Source: Candidatus Vondammii sp. HM_W22
Lineage (GTDB): Bacteria; Pseudomonadota; Gammaproteobacteria; Chromatiales; Chromatiaceae
NCBI RefSeq assembly: GCF_022530855.2
Contig: NZ_CP099567.1
Location: 2,790,001-2,854,000, forward strand
Direction of reading: 5' to 3'
Length of the DNA: 64,000 bases
Shown here one piece after another: positions 47,925-56,375 of the stretch. Position 1 is the first letter of the stretch; every line of letters starts with the position of its first letter. The notes under the pieces are model-generated. The model saw nothing but the letters and a program-made list of their open reading frames with translations. It was not told where the DNA came from and did not search any database. Position numbers and translations under genes: made by a program.

Positions 47925-47967
47925 ATTGTTTATATCGTATTTCTAGATTACCGCAAGAATAGACAAA

Positions 47968-48726
47968 ATGAGCCAAGAAAAATTAGTATCTATTATAATG
48001 CCAGCATATAATGCTGATAGGTCGATCCGTAATAGTATTGATTCAGTTTTATCGCAAACCTATCCCACTTGGGAGCTTCTAATTGTTAACGATTGCTCGA
48101 AAGATAATTCAGCAAAGATTGCACAAGAGTACTGTGATAAAGATACAAGAATTAAGCTTTTTCATAATGGAGTAAATTCAGGCCCTGCGATTACTCGTAA
48201 TGATGCAATCAATCGTGCAAAAGGTAGGTTTATAGCGTTTTTGGATAGTGATGATATTTGGCTTCCTGGAAAATTAGAAAAACAAATTGGTACAATGCTG
48301 GAGTGTGCATACTCATTTACCTATACTAGTTATCATCGTATATCAGAAGACGGGACGGTTCCAGGAAGACGGATTGGTGTCCCTGATCAGTTGGATTATG
48401 CTAAGTTACTCAGAAATACAGCAATTGTAACCTCTTCCGTAGTTATCGATATTAATGCTATTGGCGGGGTTCAAATGAAAAATACTTACTATGATGATTT
48501 TGCTTGTTGGTTAGAAATAATGAAGCGTGGATTCGTAGCATATGGTATTGATGATGATCTCGTGGCGTATCGTATTTCCACGGCATCGATCTCAAGAAAT
48601 AAGATAAATTCTGCAATCCAAGTTTGGAATACTTATCGGACTATAGAAGGGCTTGGGATCCTGAATTCAGCATATTATTTTACTGGTTATGCACTGAAAG
48701 CGATACAAAAATATTATAAATTCTGA
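47968..48726 (+). CDS. Family 2 glycosyltransferase
   Basis: A 252-residue GT-A transferase. Its opening, VSIIMPAYNADRSIRNSIDS followed by VLSQTYPTWELLIVNDCSKD, is the classic GT2 nucleotide-sugar site. The DxD-type metal site is FIAFLDSDDIWLPGKLEKQI near residue 90, and YDDFACWLEIMKRGF gives the acceptor-side ED-like element. No membrane segments are obvious, so it is a cytosolic enzyme adding one sugar to a lipid-linked intermediate. It is AT-rich like its upstream neighbour, and the pair looks like an acquired cassette. Sugar specificity cannot be told. Confidence 0.9.
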   Translation: MSQEKLVSIIMPAYNADRSIRNSIDSVLSQTYPTWELLIVNDCSKDNSAKIAQEYCDKDTRIKLFHNGVNSGPAITRNDAINRAKGRFIAFLDSDDIWLPGKLEKQIGTMLECAYSFTYTSYHRISEDGTVPGRRIGVPDQLDYAKLLRNTAIVTSSVVIDINAIGGVQMKNTYYDDFACWLEIMKRGFVAYGIDDDLVAYRISTASISRNKINSAIQVWNTYRTIEGLGILNSAYYFTGYALKAIQKYYKF

Positions 48727-48782
48727 CCAGTGTATATTTTTCTATCCGAGAAACAAACACATGCCTGCCATGAAAAGCGAAG

Positions 48783-48848
48783 CTGTAACGCGCCGCATGA
48801 ATTGCGAACGTTGGACATTTAACTTGCGAACGCCGATCATACCAGAAT
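48783..48848 (+). repeat. Dispersed ~60-bp repeat, copy B
   Basis: GCGCCGCATGAATTGCGAAC and GGACATTTAACTTGCGAACG match copy A at 10851 almost base for base. The unit itself contains TTGCGAACG twice, as direct repeats. It is followed within 10 bases by an IS256-II end. Confidence 0.65.
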
Positions 48849-48857
48849 AACCCGGGG

Positions 48858-48981
48858 TTGAAGGTGTAACGATTTCCGTGTAACTGCCCGGGTTAAATGT
48901 ATTCCGCCAAGCGTTCTTCGAACTCAATCATAAATCTATTCAGTGCTGGTTTCCAATTGCGAATCGGCATGGTCCGTTTTT
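48858..48981 (-). mobile_element. IS256-II 3'-end fragment
   Basis: It is nearly identical to 41691-41837 (minus-strand RMPIRNWKPALNRFMIEFEE and RLAEYI-stop, then the end sequence). It is cut at 48981 by a 30-base IS256-I end. Confidence 0.7.
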
Positions 48982-49012
48982 TGAGTTATAATTGTAAAGT
49001 ATTGTTTGAAAG
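48982..49012 (+). mobile_element. IS256-I terminal scrap
   Basis: GAGTTATAATTGTAAAGTAT plus TGTTTGAAAG is a slightly diverged IS256-I left end (compare 32939). It is sandwiched between IS256-II and IS3-B copy 2. Confidence 0.6.
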
Positions 49013-49083
49013 GGTAATCCCCCCGGGAAGTAGCTGACGCCAAAAGTAGAATTTTCTCGTAATATGAACGCAGGAGATTCTGC

Positions 49084-49350
49084 ATGAAGACATCAAGATT
49101 CAAGGACAGCCAGATCTTTGCTATTCTCGAGCAGGCTGAGGCTGTCACACCAGTTTCTGATCTGTGCCGGGAGCATGGCATGAGCAGTGCCACCTTCTAC
49201 AAGTGGCGCGCCAAATACGGCGGCATGGACGCCTCTCTCATGAAGCGTATGAAGGAACTCGAGGATGAGAACCGGCGACTCAAGAAGATGTACGCCGAGA
49301 CCAAATTAGAGGCGGAGATCGTCAAGGAGGCCCTGGCAAAAAAGTGGTAA
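49084..49350 (+). CDS. IS3-B OrfA (DNA-binding)
   Basis: An 88-residue helix-turn-helix plus coiled-coil protein ([60 protein letters not shown]). It ends LAKKW within the run AAAAAAGTGGTAA, where -1 frameshifting would give the OrfAB fusion. Two or three residues differ from copy 1. Confidence 0.9.
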   Translation: MKTSRFKDSQIFAILEQAEAVTPVSDLCREHGMSSATFYKWRAKYGGMDASLMKRMKELEDENRRLKKMYAETKLEAEIVKEALAKKW

Positions 49351-50171
49351 GGCCATCTCGTCGTAAGGAGATGGCCAAGATCGCAGCTATGCAGGATGGC
49401 GTGTCGGTACGCCTGGCTTGTCGTGCATTCTGTATCAGCGAGACCTGCTATCGCTATCAGGCCAAGCATTCGAGCGACAACGCACTGACTGCAGATTGGT
49501 TACTCCGATTGACGATGACCAATCGAACCTGGGGTTTCGGGTTGTGCTATTTGTACCTGCGCAATGTGAAGGGTTACCCCTACAATCATAAACGTGTATA
49601 CCGCATATACAGGGAGTTTGAGCTGAACCTGCGGATCAAGCTCAAACGTCGATTGAAGCGCGACGTGCCGGATGCGCTAGCTGTACCTCGTCAAATTAAC
49701 ATCATGTGGTCGATGGATTTTATGCATGACAGCCTGGCCGATGGCCGTAGCTTCAGGACGTTCAATGTCATCGACGACTACAATCGTGAGGGGCTGGGTA
49801 TTGAGGTGGACTTCTCGTTACCGGCAGTGCGTGTCATTCGTGCACTGGAACAGATCATCGAGTGGCGAGGCAAGCCAAATTCCATTCGCTGCGACAATGG
49901 CCCCGAACTAATCAGTGGTCAACTGATGGAGTGGGCAGAGAAACAGTGGATTAAGTTACACTATATCCAGCCCGGCAACCCGCAACAGAACGCGTACGTG
50001 GAGCGTTTTAACAGAACAGTTCGACATGAATGGCTGAACCAGCATCTCTTTGAGTCGATCGAGTATGCCCAGCACACCGCCACTCAATGGTTGTGGCGCT
50101 ACAATACAGAGCGGCCAAACATGGCCATTGGAGGAATAACCCCGTATCAGAAGTTGGCGCAAGCCGCATAA
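49344..50171 (+). CDS. IS3-B OrfB transposase (integrase-like)
   Basis: A 275-residue protein, with the frame opening at a GTG that overlaps the orfA stop. The DDE triad is in [35 protein letters not shown] and [16 protein letters not shown], the last with the usual Glu-Arg pair. The C-terminal segment [20 protein letters not shown] is typical of IS3 transposases. No lesions were seen. Confidence 0.9.
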   Translation: MVRPSRRKEMAKIAAMQDGVSVRLACRAFCISETCYRYQAKHSSDNALTADWLLRLTMTNRTWGFGLCYLYLRNVKGYPYNHKRVYRIYREFELNLRIKLKRRLKRDVPDALAVPRQINIMWSMDFMHDSLADGRSFRTFNVIDDYNREGLGIEVDFSLPAVRVIRALEQIIEWRGKPNSIRCDNGPELISGQLMEWAEKQWIKLHYIQPGNPQQNAYVERFNRTVRHEWLNQHLFESIEYAQHTATQWLWRYNTERPNMAIGGITPYQKLAQAA

Positions 50172-50293
50172 GCTCTACTTTTGTGCGCAGCTGAAAATGG
50201 GGGGATTACCATCTTCTGCTCCTGTCTTTCAACATTGTTTCAGAAGTCACTTAAACTGTCCGTATGCCTGTCCGACTCATGGGATCCACCTCT

Positions 50294-50809
50294 GTAAGGC
50301 GATAGAGGCAGCCAGGACCTTTTCAAAACCTTCGTTGCCAATACGCTTTCTGAAGTAAGTCAGGTCGGAGGGGTCACAAGGAAGTTGCCATTGGAATTCG
50401 ATCTCACCCGTAAAACTCGGGTAGTAGGGATTTTGTATCCAGCGTTGAATCAGAACCTCGTCACTGAGGTCTTCCAGATGCTTGAGTATCGAAGGCCCAC
50501 CATTAGGCGGATGGGTTTTGAGGGCTTTCCACGATGAGAATAAAGCGGGGCAAATTCAGCATCAAAATATGACCCGTCTATCTGTCTGGCCAATAGCAAA
50601 AGTGGATGTTTGGGGTTCAGCTAATCCAGTAAGTTCTGGTGCAGGAAACTTTGCTGGTTGGGATTGGCTGTCTTGGCTTTGCTCAATTATCCACCCCTGT
50701 TTCGTCTAGTTTTTCTCTGCTTTTACCCCTTTCTCGGACGTTTATTTTATCAAATTTAGACGCTTATTTTATATAAATCATTGCGTTATGAATATGTCAG
50801 AGTCGACTA
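50294..50809 (-). mobile_element. IS5-A copy 4, N-terminal part only
   Basis: The terminal repeat ends CGACTA at 50809. The minus strand carries the N-terminal transposase region (YFDAEFAPLYSHRGKPSKPI, SILKHLEDLSDEVLIQRWIQ, PCDPSDLTYFRKRIGNEGFE and KVLAASIAL) with small indels near 50495. It is cut at 50294. The preceding 50212-50293 holds nothing recognised, nor does 50810-50876. Confidence 0.8.
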
Positions 50810-50876
50810 AATAGCTTATTAATTCATATTTATCATGTGGCTATAAATAATTCATAGGCGACTCTCTGAGGCAAAA

Positions 50877-51890
50877 TTATGCGTTGATCCACTCGTAATT
50901 CTCGGATAGAGGCAGATCAAGGGTTGTTTCCATAATAAATTGAGCGACTCGAGAAGTATTATAGCTTGTATGTGCCTTTTCCCTACCCTGACGGGCGATC
51001 TCCTTCCGCCTCACATCATTATCATTGTAGTAAATAATTTTATCTATTAGGTCATCAGAGTCGTTAAAATAAATGAGTTCTTGCTCAGAGAATAGATCTC
51101 TAAATCCGGGGGTTTCTGGCATAAATACAAGCAGTCCGTTACCGATAAGCTGTGCTATTCGGTCCGACGAATAATACGGAATGTCATTTTTTCGACTTAA
51201 GTTTAGACCCATTTTTGATTTTGACAGCACTTCGATATATTTTGCGCCATAGACGGGTGAATCTCCCTGTGATCCATGCAATTTGAGACGGATATCGCCA
51301 AGTTGACTTTTGATCTTCGATATGAATTTCCTACGTATAGAGTCTTTCTGATCGGTGCCGCAATAGAGTAAATCAATATCAAAGCTGTCTTTTTGGTCAT
51401 TCTTTAGTGATTCTATTGACGGGTCAATAGGATTAGGTAGATAGTATGATTTATTGTTAACGGCGCGAAAAGGCATAAGCTGATCACCAGCTGATGTGCA
51501 AAAGAATGCGTCAACGTGCGGTAGACGTTTGTAAAGGTATTTATCAGTACCTTTTTCTATTAGCCAGTCTACAAACCATTGTGCAATCCTAAGGTTGGGT
51601 ACTCTTCTTCGCGCCTCATCCAGTGTCTTCTCAAAGATTAAATCGGTATGGCCAAGCAGCAAGAGATCAGGCTGAAGATTTTCCAGCGCTTTTAGCAGAC
51701 AGGCATTGAGTTTATTTCTCCCAAGCTTTTTTGATCCAAAAATATTTTCCTGGCGAGCAATATCCCTATCGCTGAACTCATATACGAAATGTCCATTTCG
51801 AATGAAGCCATTAGAAAGTTTTCGGTCTGTAGCATAGAACACAGAACCGTATTTTTGCGTGCTGAAATTCGCTACATGAAGGATATGCAT
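50877..51890 (-). CDS. CgeB-like (GT-B fold) glycosyltransferase
   Basis: A 337-residue protein with a GT-B type layout: an N-terminal domain MHILHVANFSTQKYGSVFYA with ENLQPDLLLLGHTDL, a linker with YYLPNPIDPS, and a C-terminal donor domain with DIDLLYCGTDQKDSIRRKFI, SKSKMGLNLSRKNDIPYYSS, DRIAQLIGNGLLVFMPETPG and a final 'SYNTSRVAQFI' helix. This is the pattern of CgeB/family-1-related transferases in O-antigen loci. It is AT-rich. It is alone between IS5-A copy 4 and a degenerate IS5; no partner gene adjoins. Sugar and acceptor are unknown. Confidence 0.75.
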   Translation of the reverse strand: MHILHVANFSTQKYGSVFYATDRKLSNGFIRNGHFVYEFSDRDIARQENIFGSKKLGRNKLNACLLKALENLQPDLLLLGHTDLIFEKTLDEARRRVPNLRIAQWFVDWLIEKGTDKYLYKRLPHVDAFFCTSAGDQLMPFRAVNNKSYYLPNPIDPSIESLKNDQKDSFDIDLLYCGTDQKDSIRRKFISKIKSQLGDIRLKLHGSQGDSPVYGAKYIEVLSKSKMGLNLSRKNDIPYYSSDRIAQLIGNGLLVFMPETPGFRDLFSEQELIYFNDSDDLIDKIIYYNDNDVRRKEIARQGREKAHTSYNTSRVAQFIMETTLDLPLSENYEWINA

Positions 51891-52009
51891 TGCTGGAAAC
51901 CTATTAAGGATGGTCTAAAAATTGAAGTTTTTCACTTCACTTGCTATCCAATCTTGAATATTTGTAAAAACAACCCGAGTTATTCTCCGATTTGACCTTA
52001 ATTTTGGCT

Positions 52010-53010
52010 ATTCCGGGGCTTTCAGTCGCAACTTGCCTATGAAATGGCTAATAAATACCGCTTAGCCAGTACCCGATTAATCAAGGCACACTTGATAAAC
52101 ACACAATGGGTATTTTTCTCAAGCTCTCGATAGCGAACCTTGTTAAAACCAAACTGCTGCTTCATTACACCGAATACATGCTCTAACTCTGGCGCGCGTT
52201 CCCGATTTGTATCGATTCGCTGATGGCTCTTGTCCGGTTAATTGTCGATTACGACAGGCTTTCTTCTGGGTAAAATCTTTGGCCTCTGGCGCATGCTCAG
52301 TCAGTTTATCTTTCTGTCCTTGCATAGGCAGAATCTCCCCGTACGCGGGTTTCGTTTCCATGCAACAGGTCTTCCAATACCTGCGAGTCATGAATATTGG
52401 CCGGTGTCACAGCAATTGAGTGGATCAGTCTGGTTTTGCTGTCCACGCCAATATGGGCCTTCATGCCAAAGTACCATTAGATTACCTTTGCGGGTTTGAT
52501 GCATATCCGGATTACGGCTTTTCTCTTTGTTCTTCGTTGAACTTGGCGCATTGATGATCGTGGCATCAACAAGGAGTTTCCCGGTTGAGCTTCATACCAT
52601 TCTCGGCTAGGTAAACATTGACCAAGCGAAACAGCTCATCCCCAAGATTATTCCTTTCCATCAGATGGCGAAAATTGCCGATGGTTGTTTCATCTGGTAC
52701 GGGCTCATTACCCAGATCGATACTGACGAGCTTACTCATGGCACGTGAATCATGAAGCGCTTCTTCCGCTGCAGCGTCAGAGAGCTCAAACCAGTGATGT
52801 AGAAAGTGGGCGCGCCGCATGCGCTCTAGAACAATGGGCTTTCTACCTGCGTCCTTCGGATTTGGGTAACAGGGTGTGCTACGACCTCGCCAAGCTCCTT
52901 CCAGGGGATGATTTGCTCCATCTCATCCAGAACTGCTCCTTGCGGATCTTTTTTCGGTATTTTTCAAAACCTGTGGCTTCTAAGCTTTGATGTTTCATCG
53001 GTTTCCTGGA
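52010..53010 (-). mobile_element. Degenerate IS5-group element (IS5-D)
   Basis: Minus-strand scraps give an IS5-group transposase in broken frames: [94 protein letters not shown] and [19 protein letters not shown]. The family counterpart is the '[12 protein letters not shown]...' transposase of IS5. Many stops and frameshifts are present. It separates the CgeB-like gene from wecB. Confidence 0.75.
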
Positions 53011-53054
53011 ACTGGTGATCTTATGAATCAATGGTATACGATTTCTGGAAAAAA

Positions 53055-54167
53055 TCAGCTAAGCTGGTCAGCAAGTATAGCTGTAATACGTTCAGCTGTT
53101 TTTCCATCACCGTATGGATTTTCTGCTTCTGCCATAGATACGTAGTGCTCATGGTCGGTAAGCAGCCGTTCACACTCGCTTACTATAACCGCTTTGTCTG
53201 AGCCAACCAGCCTGATTCCTCCGCAGAGGCCCTCTGTCCTTTCGGTTTTGTCTCGCATTACAAGTACCGGCTTACCAAGAGAGGGAGCCTCTTCTTGTAC
53301 ACCACCAGAGTCAGTGAGTATTAGGTACGAGCGATCCATCAATATAACAAAAGCCTGATATCCCAATGGCTCGATAAGATGAATATTATTACGGCTGCCG
53401 AGGATACGTCTCACTGGCTCCTGGACATTAGGGTTCAAATGAACAGGGTAAAGGATGTCAATTTCCGGGTGCTTTTCAGCGATTGTCGCTAAAGCTATGC
53501 ATATATCCTCAAGTCCTTTGCCAAAACTTTCTCTTCTGTGTCCTGTGACAAGAATAAAACGGGAACTTAACTTTTCAAGAACAGGCTGTGCTTCGGCGGG
53601 TGGTTTATCTGCAATTCGTTCTCTAACCCATAGCAGCGCATCTATGATGCTGTTTCCGGTGAGAAAGATTTGTGATTCTTTTACGTTATCTTCAAGGAGG
53701 TTATTGTAATTGAGCTGAGTGGGCGCAAAGTGCCATTTTGAAAGTCGTGTGGTCAGGATCCTATTGGCCTCTTCGGGGAATGGGGATGCCAAGTCCCCAG
53801 TGCGGAGGCCTGCTTCGATGTGTCCTACCGGGATTTGCTGGTAGAAAGCCGCCAACGCTGCACAGAAGGTTGTAGTTGTATCTCCCTGGACCAGAATGGT
53901 ATCTGGTCTACACTCCTTGAGTATGGGGGTTATCTGATGAAGAATGCGGCCGCTGAGCCCGGCCAAGTTCTGTCCCGGACGCATGAGATCAAGATCGAAG
54001 TCGGGTGTGATACCAAACAGTTGCAGTACTTGATCCAACATCTTTCTGTGTTGGGCTGTCACGCAAACAACGGGTTCAAAATCAGAGTGAGCTTTTAGTG
54101 ACTGGATAATCGGCGCCATCTTTATCGCTTCCGGGCGGGTGCCAAATGCTACCATGATGCGCTTCAT
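53055..54167 (-). CDS. wecB: UDP-N-acetylglucosamine 2-epimerase (non-hydrolysing)
   Basis: A 370-residue enzyme interconverting UDP-GlcNAc and UDP-ManNAc. Family segments: IMVAFGTRPEAIKMAPIIQS; ILVQGDTTTTFCAALAAFYQ; VGHIEAGLRTGDLASPFPEE with ANR; LVTGHRRESFGKGLEDICIA; ILYPVHLNPNVQ; LILTDSGGVQEEAPSLGKPV; and RDKTERTEG. The length is typical and the gene is intact. The start ATG overlaps the stop of the GT4 gene (ATGA), showing translational coupling. Together with the dehydrogenase at 59.2 kb it could supply UDP-ManNAc or its uronate for the polysaccharide. Confidence 0.96.
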   Translation of the reverse strand: MKRIMVAFGTRPEAIKMAPIIQSLKAHSDFEPVVCVTAQHRKMLDQVLQLFGITPDFDLDLMRPGQNLAGLSGRILHQITPILKECRPDTILVQGDTTTTFCAALAAFYQQIPVGHIEAGLRTGDLASPFPEEANRILTTRLSKWHFAPTQLNYNNLLEDNVKESQIFLTGNSIIDALLWVRERIADKPPAEAQPVLEKLSSRFILVTGHRRESFGKGLEDICIALATIAEKHPEIDILYPVHLNPNVQEPVRRILGSRNNIHLIEPLGYQAFVILMDRSYLILTDSGGVQEEAPSLGKPVLVMRDKTERTEGLCGGIRLVGSDKAVIVSECERLLTDHEHYVSMAEAENPYGDGKTAERITAILADQLS

Positions 54168-55273
54168 GGTATTGCTCCAAGATGTCGGGTATAGATTTCC
54201 CGGGTAGTTGCGGCAATTTGTAGCCAGCTGAATCTAGCGGTGGCTTGTTTTCGTGCAAATTTTCCCATGCGAACTCTTAGGTCAGGGTTCAATACCAGTG
54301 TTTTTAGTGCTGATCCAAGAGCAGGGGCATCGCCTGGAGAGACCATGATTCCGTTGCCCCCCTCTTCAATAAGCGTGGGAATACCACCTACACGGGTGCC
54401 AACTAGGGGAAGACCGCATGCCATCGATTCAAGGCCGGTAATGCTGGTGGCTTCCATGAAGGAGGGAAGTACAGAGATGTCGGAAGCCTGATAGACATCT
54501 GGCATCTTCGTATTCGGTACATTGCCAAGAAAAAGGCTTTTTTCAAAAAGGCCATTACTATTCAGTATCCGCTCAACATGGCTGCGCTTATCGCCATCAC
54601 CGGCAAATATCAGGCGGACAGGCAGATCGTGCAGCGCTTTTACCGCCTCTGCAAAAACAGTTACGCCGTTCTTGTCCACCAAGCGACGAGCAAGCAGTAT
54701 GACAATTTCGTTATTTGAGATTCCCAGCTTCTCTCTTAGCGTGCTTTGGGCTAGTGAGAATCTCTCTGTATCCACCCCGTTTGAGATAAAGTCAATGGGG
54801 CCCTGATAGCCAGCAGCGCGCGTTGCATCGCAGAGTTCCTGGCTTGGCGCCAGTACATGGCAGATGTGGGCCATGCGTTTTGCCATACGTACTCGCTCCC
54901 GTTCCCCTTTTTGAATTCTTTTCAGATAACCCGACGTGTGATTGGTAAACATAATCGGGCTGGCCAGATTTTTGGTCGCTTCAAGTGGTCGCAGACCGTG
55001 TACATGAATGATATCTGGGTGAGCGCTGGCACAAAACCGGCGTAGCCAGAAAGCGAGCGTCCAGCTGTAATATGGTTTTGGACGTGGCAGGCGTGGGCGG
55101 TAAACCGTCATGCCTTGCCATTGCGCCTCACGTGCGCGCATATCCCCTAGCGGTCTCGTCACAACATGAACTTCATCCCCGAGTTGTGACAACGCTTTTC
55201 CGAGTTCTACCACATGGGAGGCAATTCCTCCGATGTTGGGTGCAAAATCAGCTGTAATCAATGCAATACGCAT
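54164..55273 (-). CDS. Family 4 glycosyltransferase
   Basis: A 369-residue GT-B retaining transferase. The N-terminal domain starts MRIALITADFAPNIGGIASH then VVELGKALSQLGDEVHVVTR, a typical acceptor domain. The C-terminal donor domain has FISNGVDTERFSLAQ, ILLARRLVDKNGVTVFAEAV, LIFAGDGDKRSHVERIL, and the EX7E-like region SFMEATSITGLESMACGLPL with VGTRVGGIPTLIEEGGNGI. The glutamates in FMEATSITGLE are the family's catalytic/donor-binding pair. It overlaps wecB by 4 bases and lies 75 bases after the acyltransferase gene. The sugar is unknown. Confidence 0.92.
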   Translation of the reverse strand: MRIALITADFAPNIGGIASHVVELGKALSQLGDEVHVVTRPLGDMRAREAQWQGMTVYRPRLPRPKPYYSWTLAFWLRRFCASAHPDIIHVHGLRPLEATKNLASPIMFTNHTSGYLKRIQKGERERVRMAKRMAHICHVLAPSQELCDATRAAGYQGPIDFISNGVDTERFSLAQSTLREKLGISNNEIVILLARRLVDKNGVTVFAEAVKALHDLPVRLIFAGDGDKRSHVERILNSNGLFEKSLFLGNVPNTKMPDVYQASDISVLPSFMEATSITGLESMACGLPLVGTRVGGIPTLIEEGGNGIMVSPGDAPALGSALKTLVLNPDLRVRMGKFARKQATARFSWLQIAATTREIYTRHLGAIP

Positions 55274-55348
55274 ATTGGGTTTTGTATAGAATTAGCGCTG
55301 GCGGCACATAGTCTTGGGCTGGGATACTCACTCATAGTTAGTGATCGG

Positions 55349-56266
55349 CTAATATACCGGATTAGTACCCTCAGGGCGCGTCTTAAAACGCCGATGAATC
55401 CACAGATACTGTTCCGGTCTCCTCAATATCGCCTCTTCCAAAATAGTATTCAGTCGTAGAGCGTCTTCCTTAAGATTTCCAGATGGGAAATTTTCCAGAG
55501 GAGGCTGAACTTCAATAAGATAACGCCCACTGTTTGTTCGAAATGGAAAATAGGGAATAACCGCCGCATCCCCCATTTTGGCAAATCGGGATGTGGTTGT
55601 AATCGTAGCGGCCGGAATGCCAAAAAAAGGAACGAATACACTGTGCTGCTTACCGTAGTTCTGATCAAAACCGTACCAGATCGCATGGCCGCTTTTCAAA
55701 GCGCGGACCATAGTGCGAATATCATCCCGCTGAAAAAGCGGTGACAGGCGACGACTACGAGCCTCTTTGATGATTTTGTCCATAAGCTTGTTTTTCATCG
55801 GGCGGTACATGGCGCCGATATTGATGTAACAGCCGAGAATATGCCCACTCAATTCGATGCTGGTGAGATGCCCTGTTAGAAGCACAACGCTTTTGCCTGA
55901 TTCCAGTACCTGGGAGACGTGTTCCAGGCCTGTTACCTCGGCAAGGGATTGGATTTTGCTGTCACTCCCCCACCAACTCATAGCACCTTCGATCAGGCTC
56001 ATTCCCAATGCCTCAAAATGTTGTCCGAGTAATTTTTCTCTTTCTGCTGTAGTCAGCTCTGGAAAGCAAAGCTCGAGATTACGGCGGGCAATCTTTTCCC
56101 TGCGCTTTACTAATATCCGGAAAATTCGTCCAAGAACCCTGCCAATAGCCAGTTGAAAATTGTAGGGGAGGAGGTGTATCAGTCGCAGCGCTCCCAATCC
56201 CATCCAGGTAGGCCAATACCGGGGGGCAAAGAAGCTCAGATTCAGATATTCGGGTTGGCCACTCAT
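55349..56266 (-). CDS. Lipid A biosynthesis (LpxL/HtrB-type) acyltransferase
   Basis: A membrane-anchored acyltransferase of about 305 residues, counted from MSGQPEYLNLSFFAPRYWPT; the open frame extends 16 residues further upstream to 56314, without good support. It has a hydrophobic/amphipathic N-terminus (LRLIHLLPYNFQLAIGRVLG), RRNLELCFPELTTAEREKLL, the HX4D/E acyltransferase signature LLTGHLTSIELSG, and later ALKSGHAIWYGFDQNYGKQH with SVFVPFFGIPAATITTTSRF and EQYLWIHRRFKTRPEG. It transfers secondary acyl chains to lipid A at the inner membrane. It lies 60 bases after msbA, the lipid A flippase, a functional pairing. Confidence 0.92.
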   Translation of the reverse strand: MSGQPEYLNLSFFAPRYWPTWMGLGALRLIHLLPYNFQLAIGRVLGRIFRILVKRREKIARRNLELCFPELTTAEREKLLGQHFEALGMSLIEGAMSWWGSDSKIQSLAEVTGLEHVSQVLESGKSVVLLTGHLTSIELSGHILGCYINIGAMYRPMKNKLMDKIIKEARSRRLSPLFQRDDIRTMVRALKSGHAIWYGFDQNYGKQHSVFVPFFGIPAATITTTSRFAKMGDAAVIPYFPFRTNSGRYLIEVQPPLENFPSGNLKEDALRLNTILEEAILRRPEQYLWIHRRFKTRPEGTNPVY

Positions 56267-56375
56267 TTTAACACTCTTTACAAGCTGATTATGACGAAAA
56301 ACACCGTAGACCATGGAAGCCTGAGAGTCGATAAATTACACTAAAATATCCATCATTATCAGATTGTAAAGAATA

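Larger units (their letters stand above)
49013..50211 (+). mobile_element. IS3-B copy 2 (IS3 family), coding frames intact
   Basis: The ends are GGTAATCCCCCCGGGAAGTA at 49013 and, inverted, GGTAATCCCCCCATTTTCAG ending at 50211 (1199 bp). The first 12 bases of the two ends are identical. Both frames are open and complete. It is the best candidate for a currently mobile element in the window. No target duplication is evident. Confidence 0.92.

Noticed and set aside
48783-48848. Integron attC-like core motifs (GTTGGAC next to ATTTAAC) in the dispersed repeat
   Set aside because: The two motifs are adjacent and in the wrong order for an attC site. There is no integrase gene, no cassette array and no attC-like hairpin.
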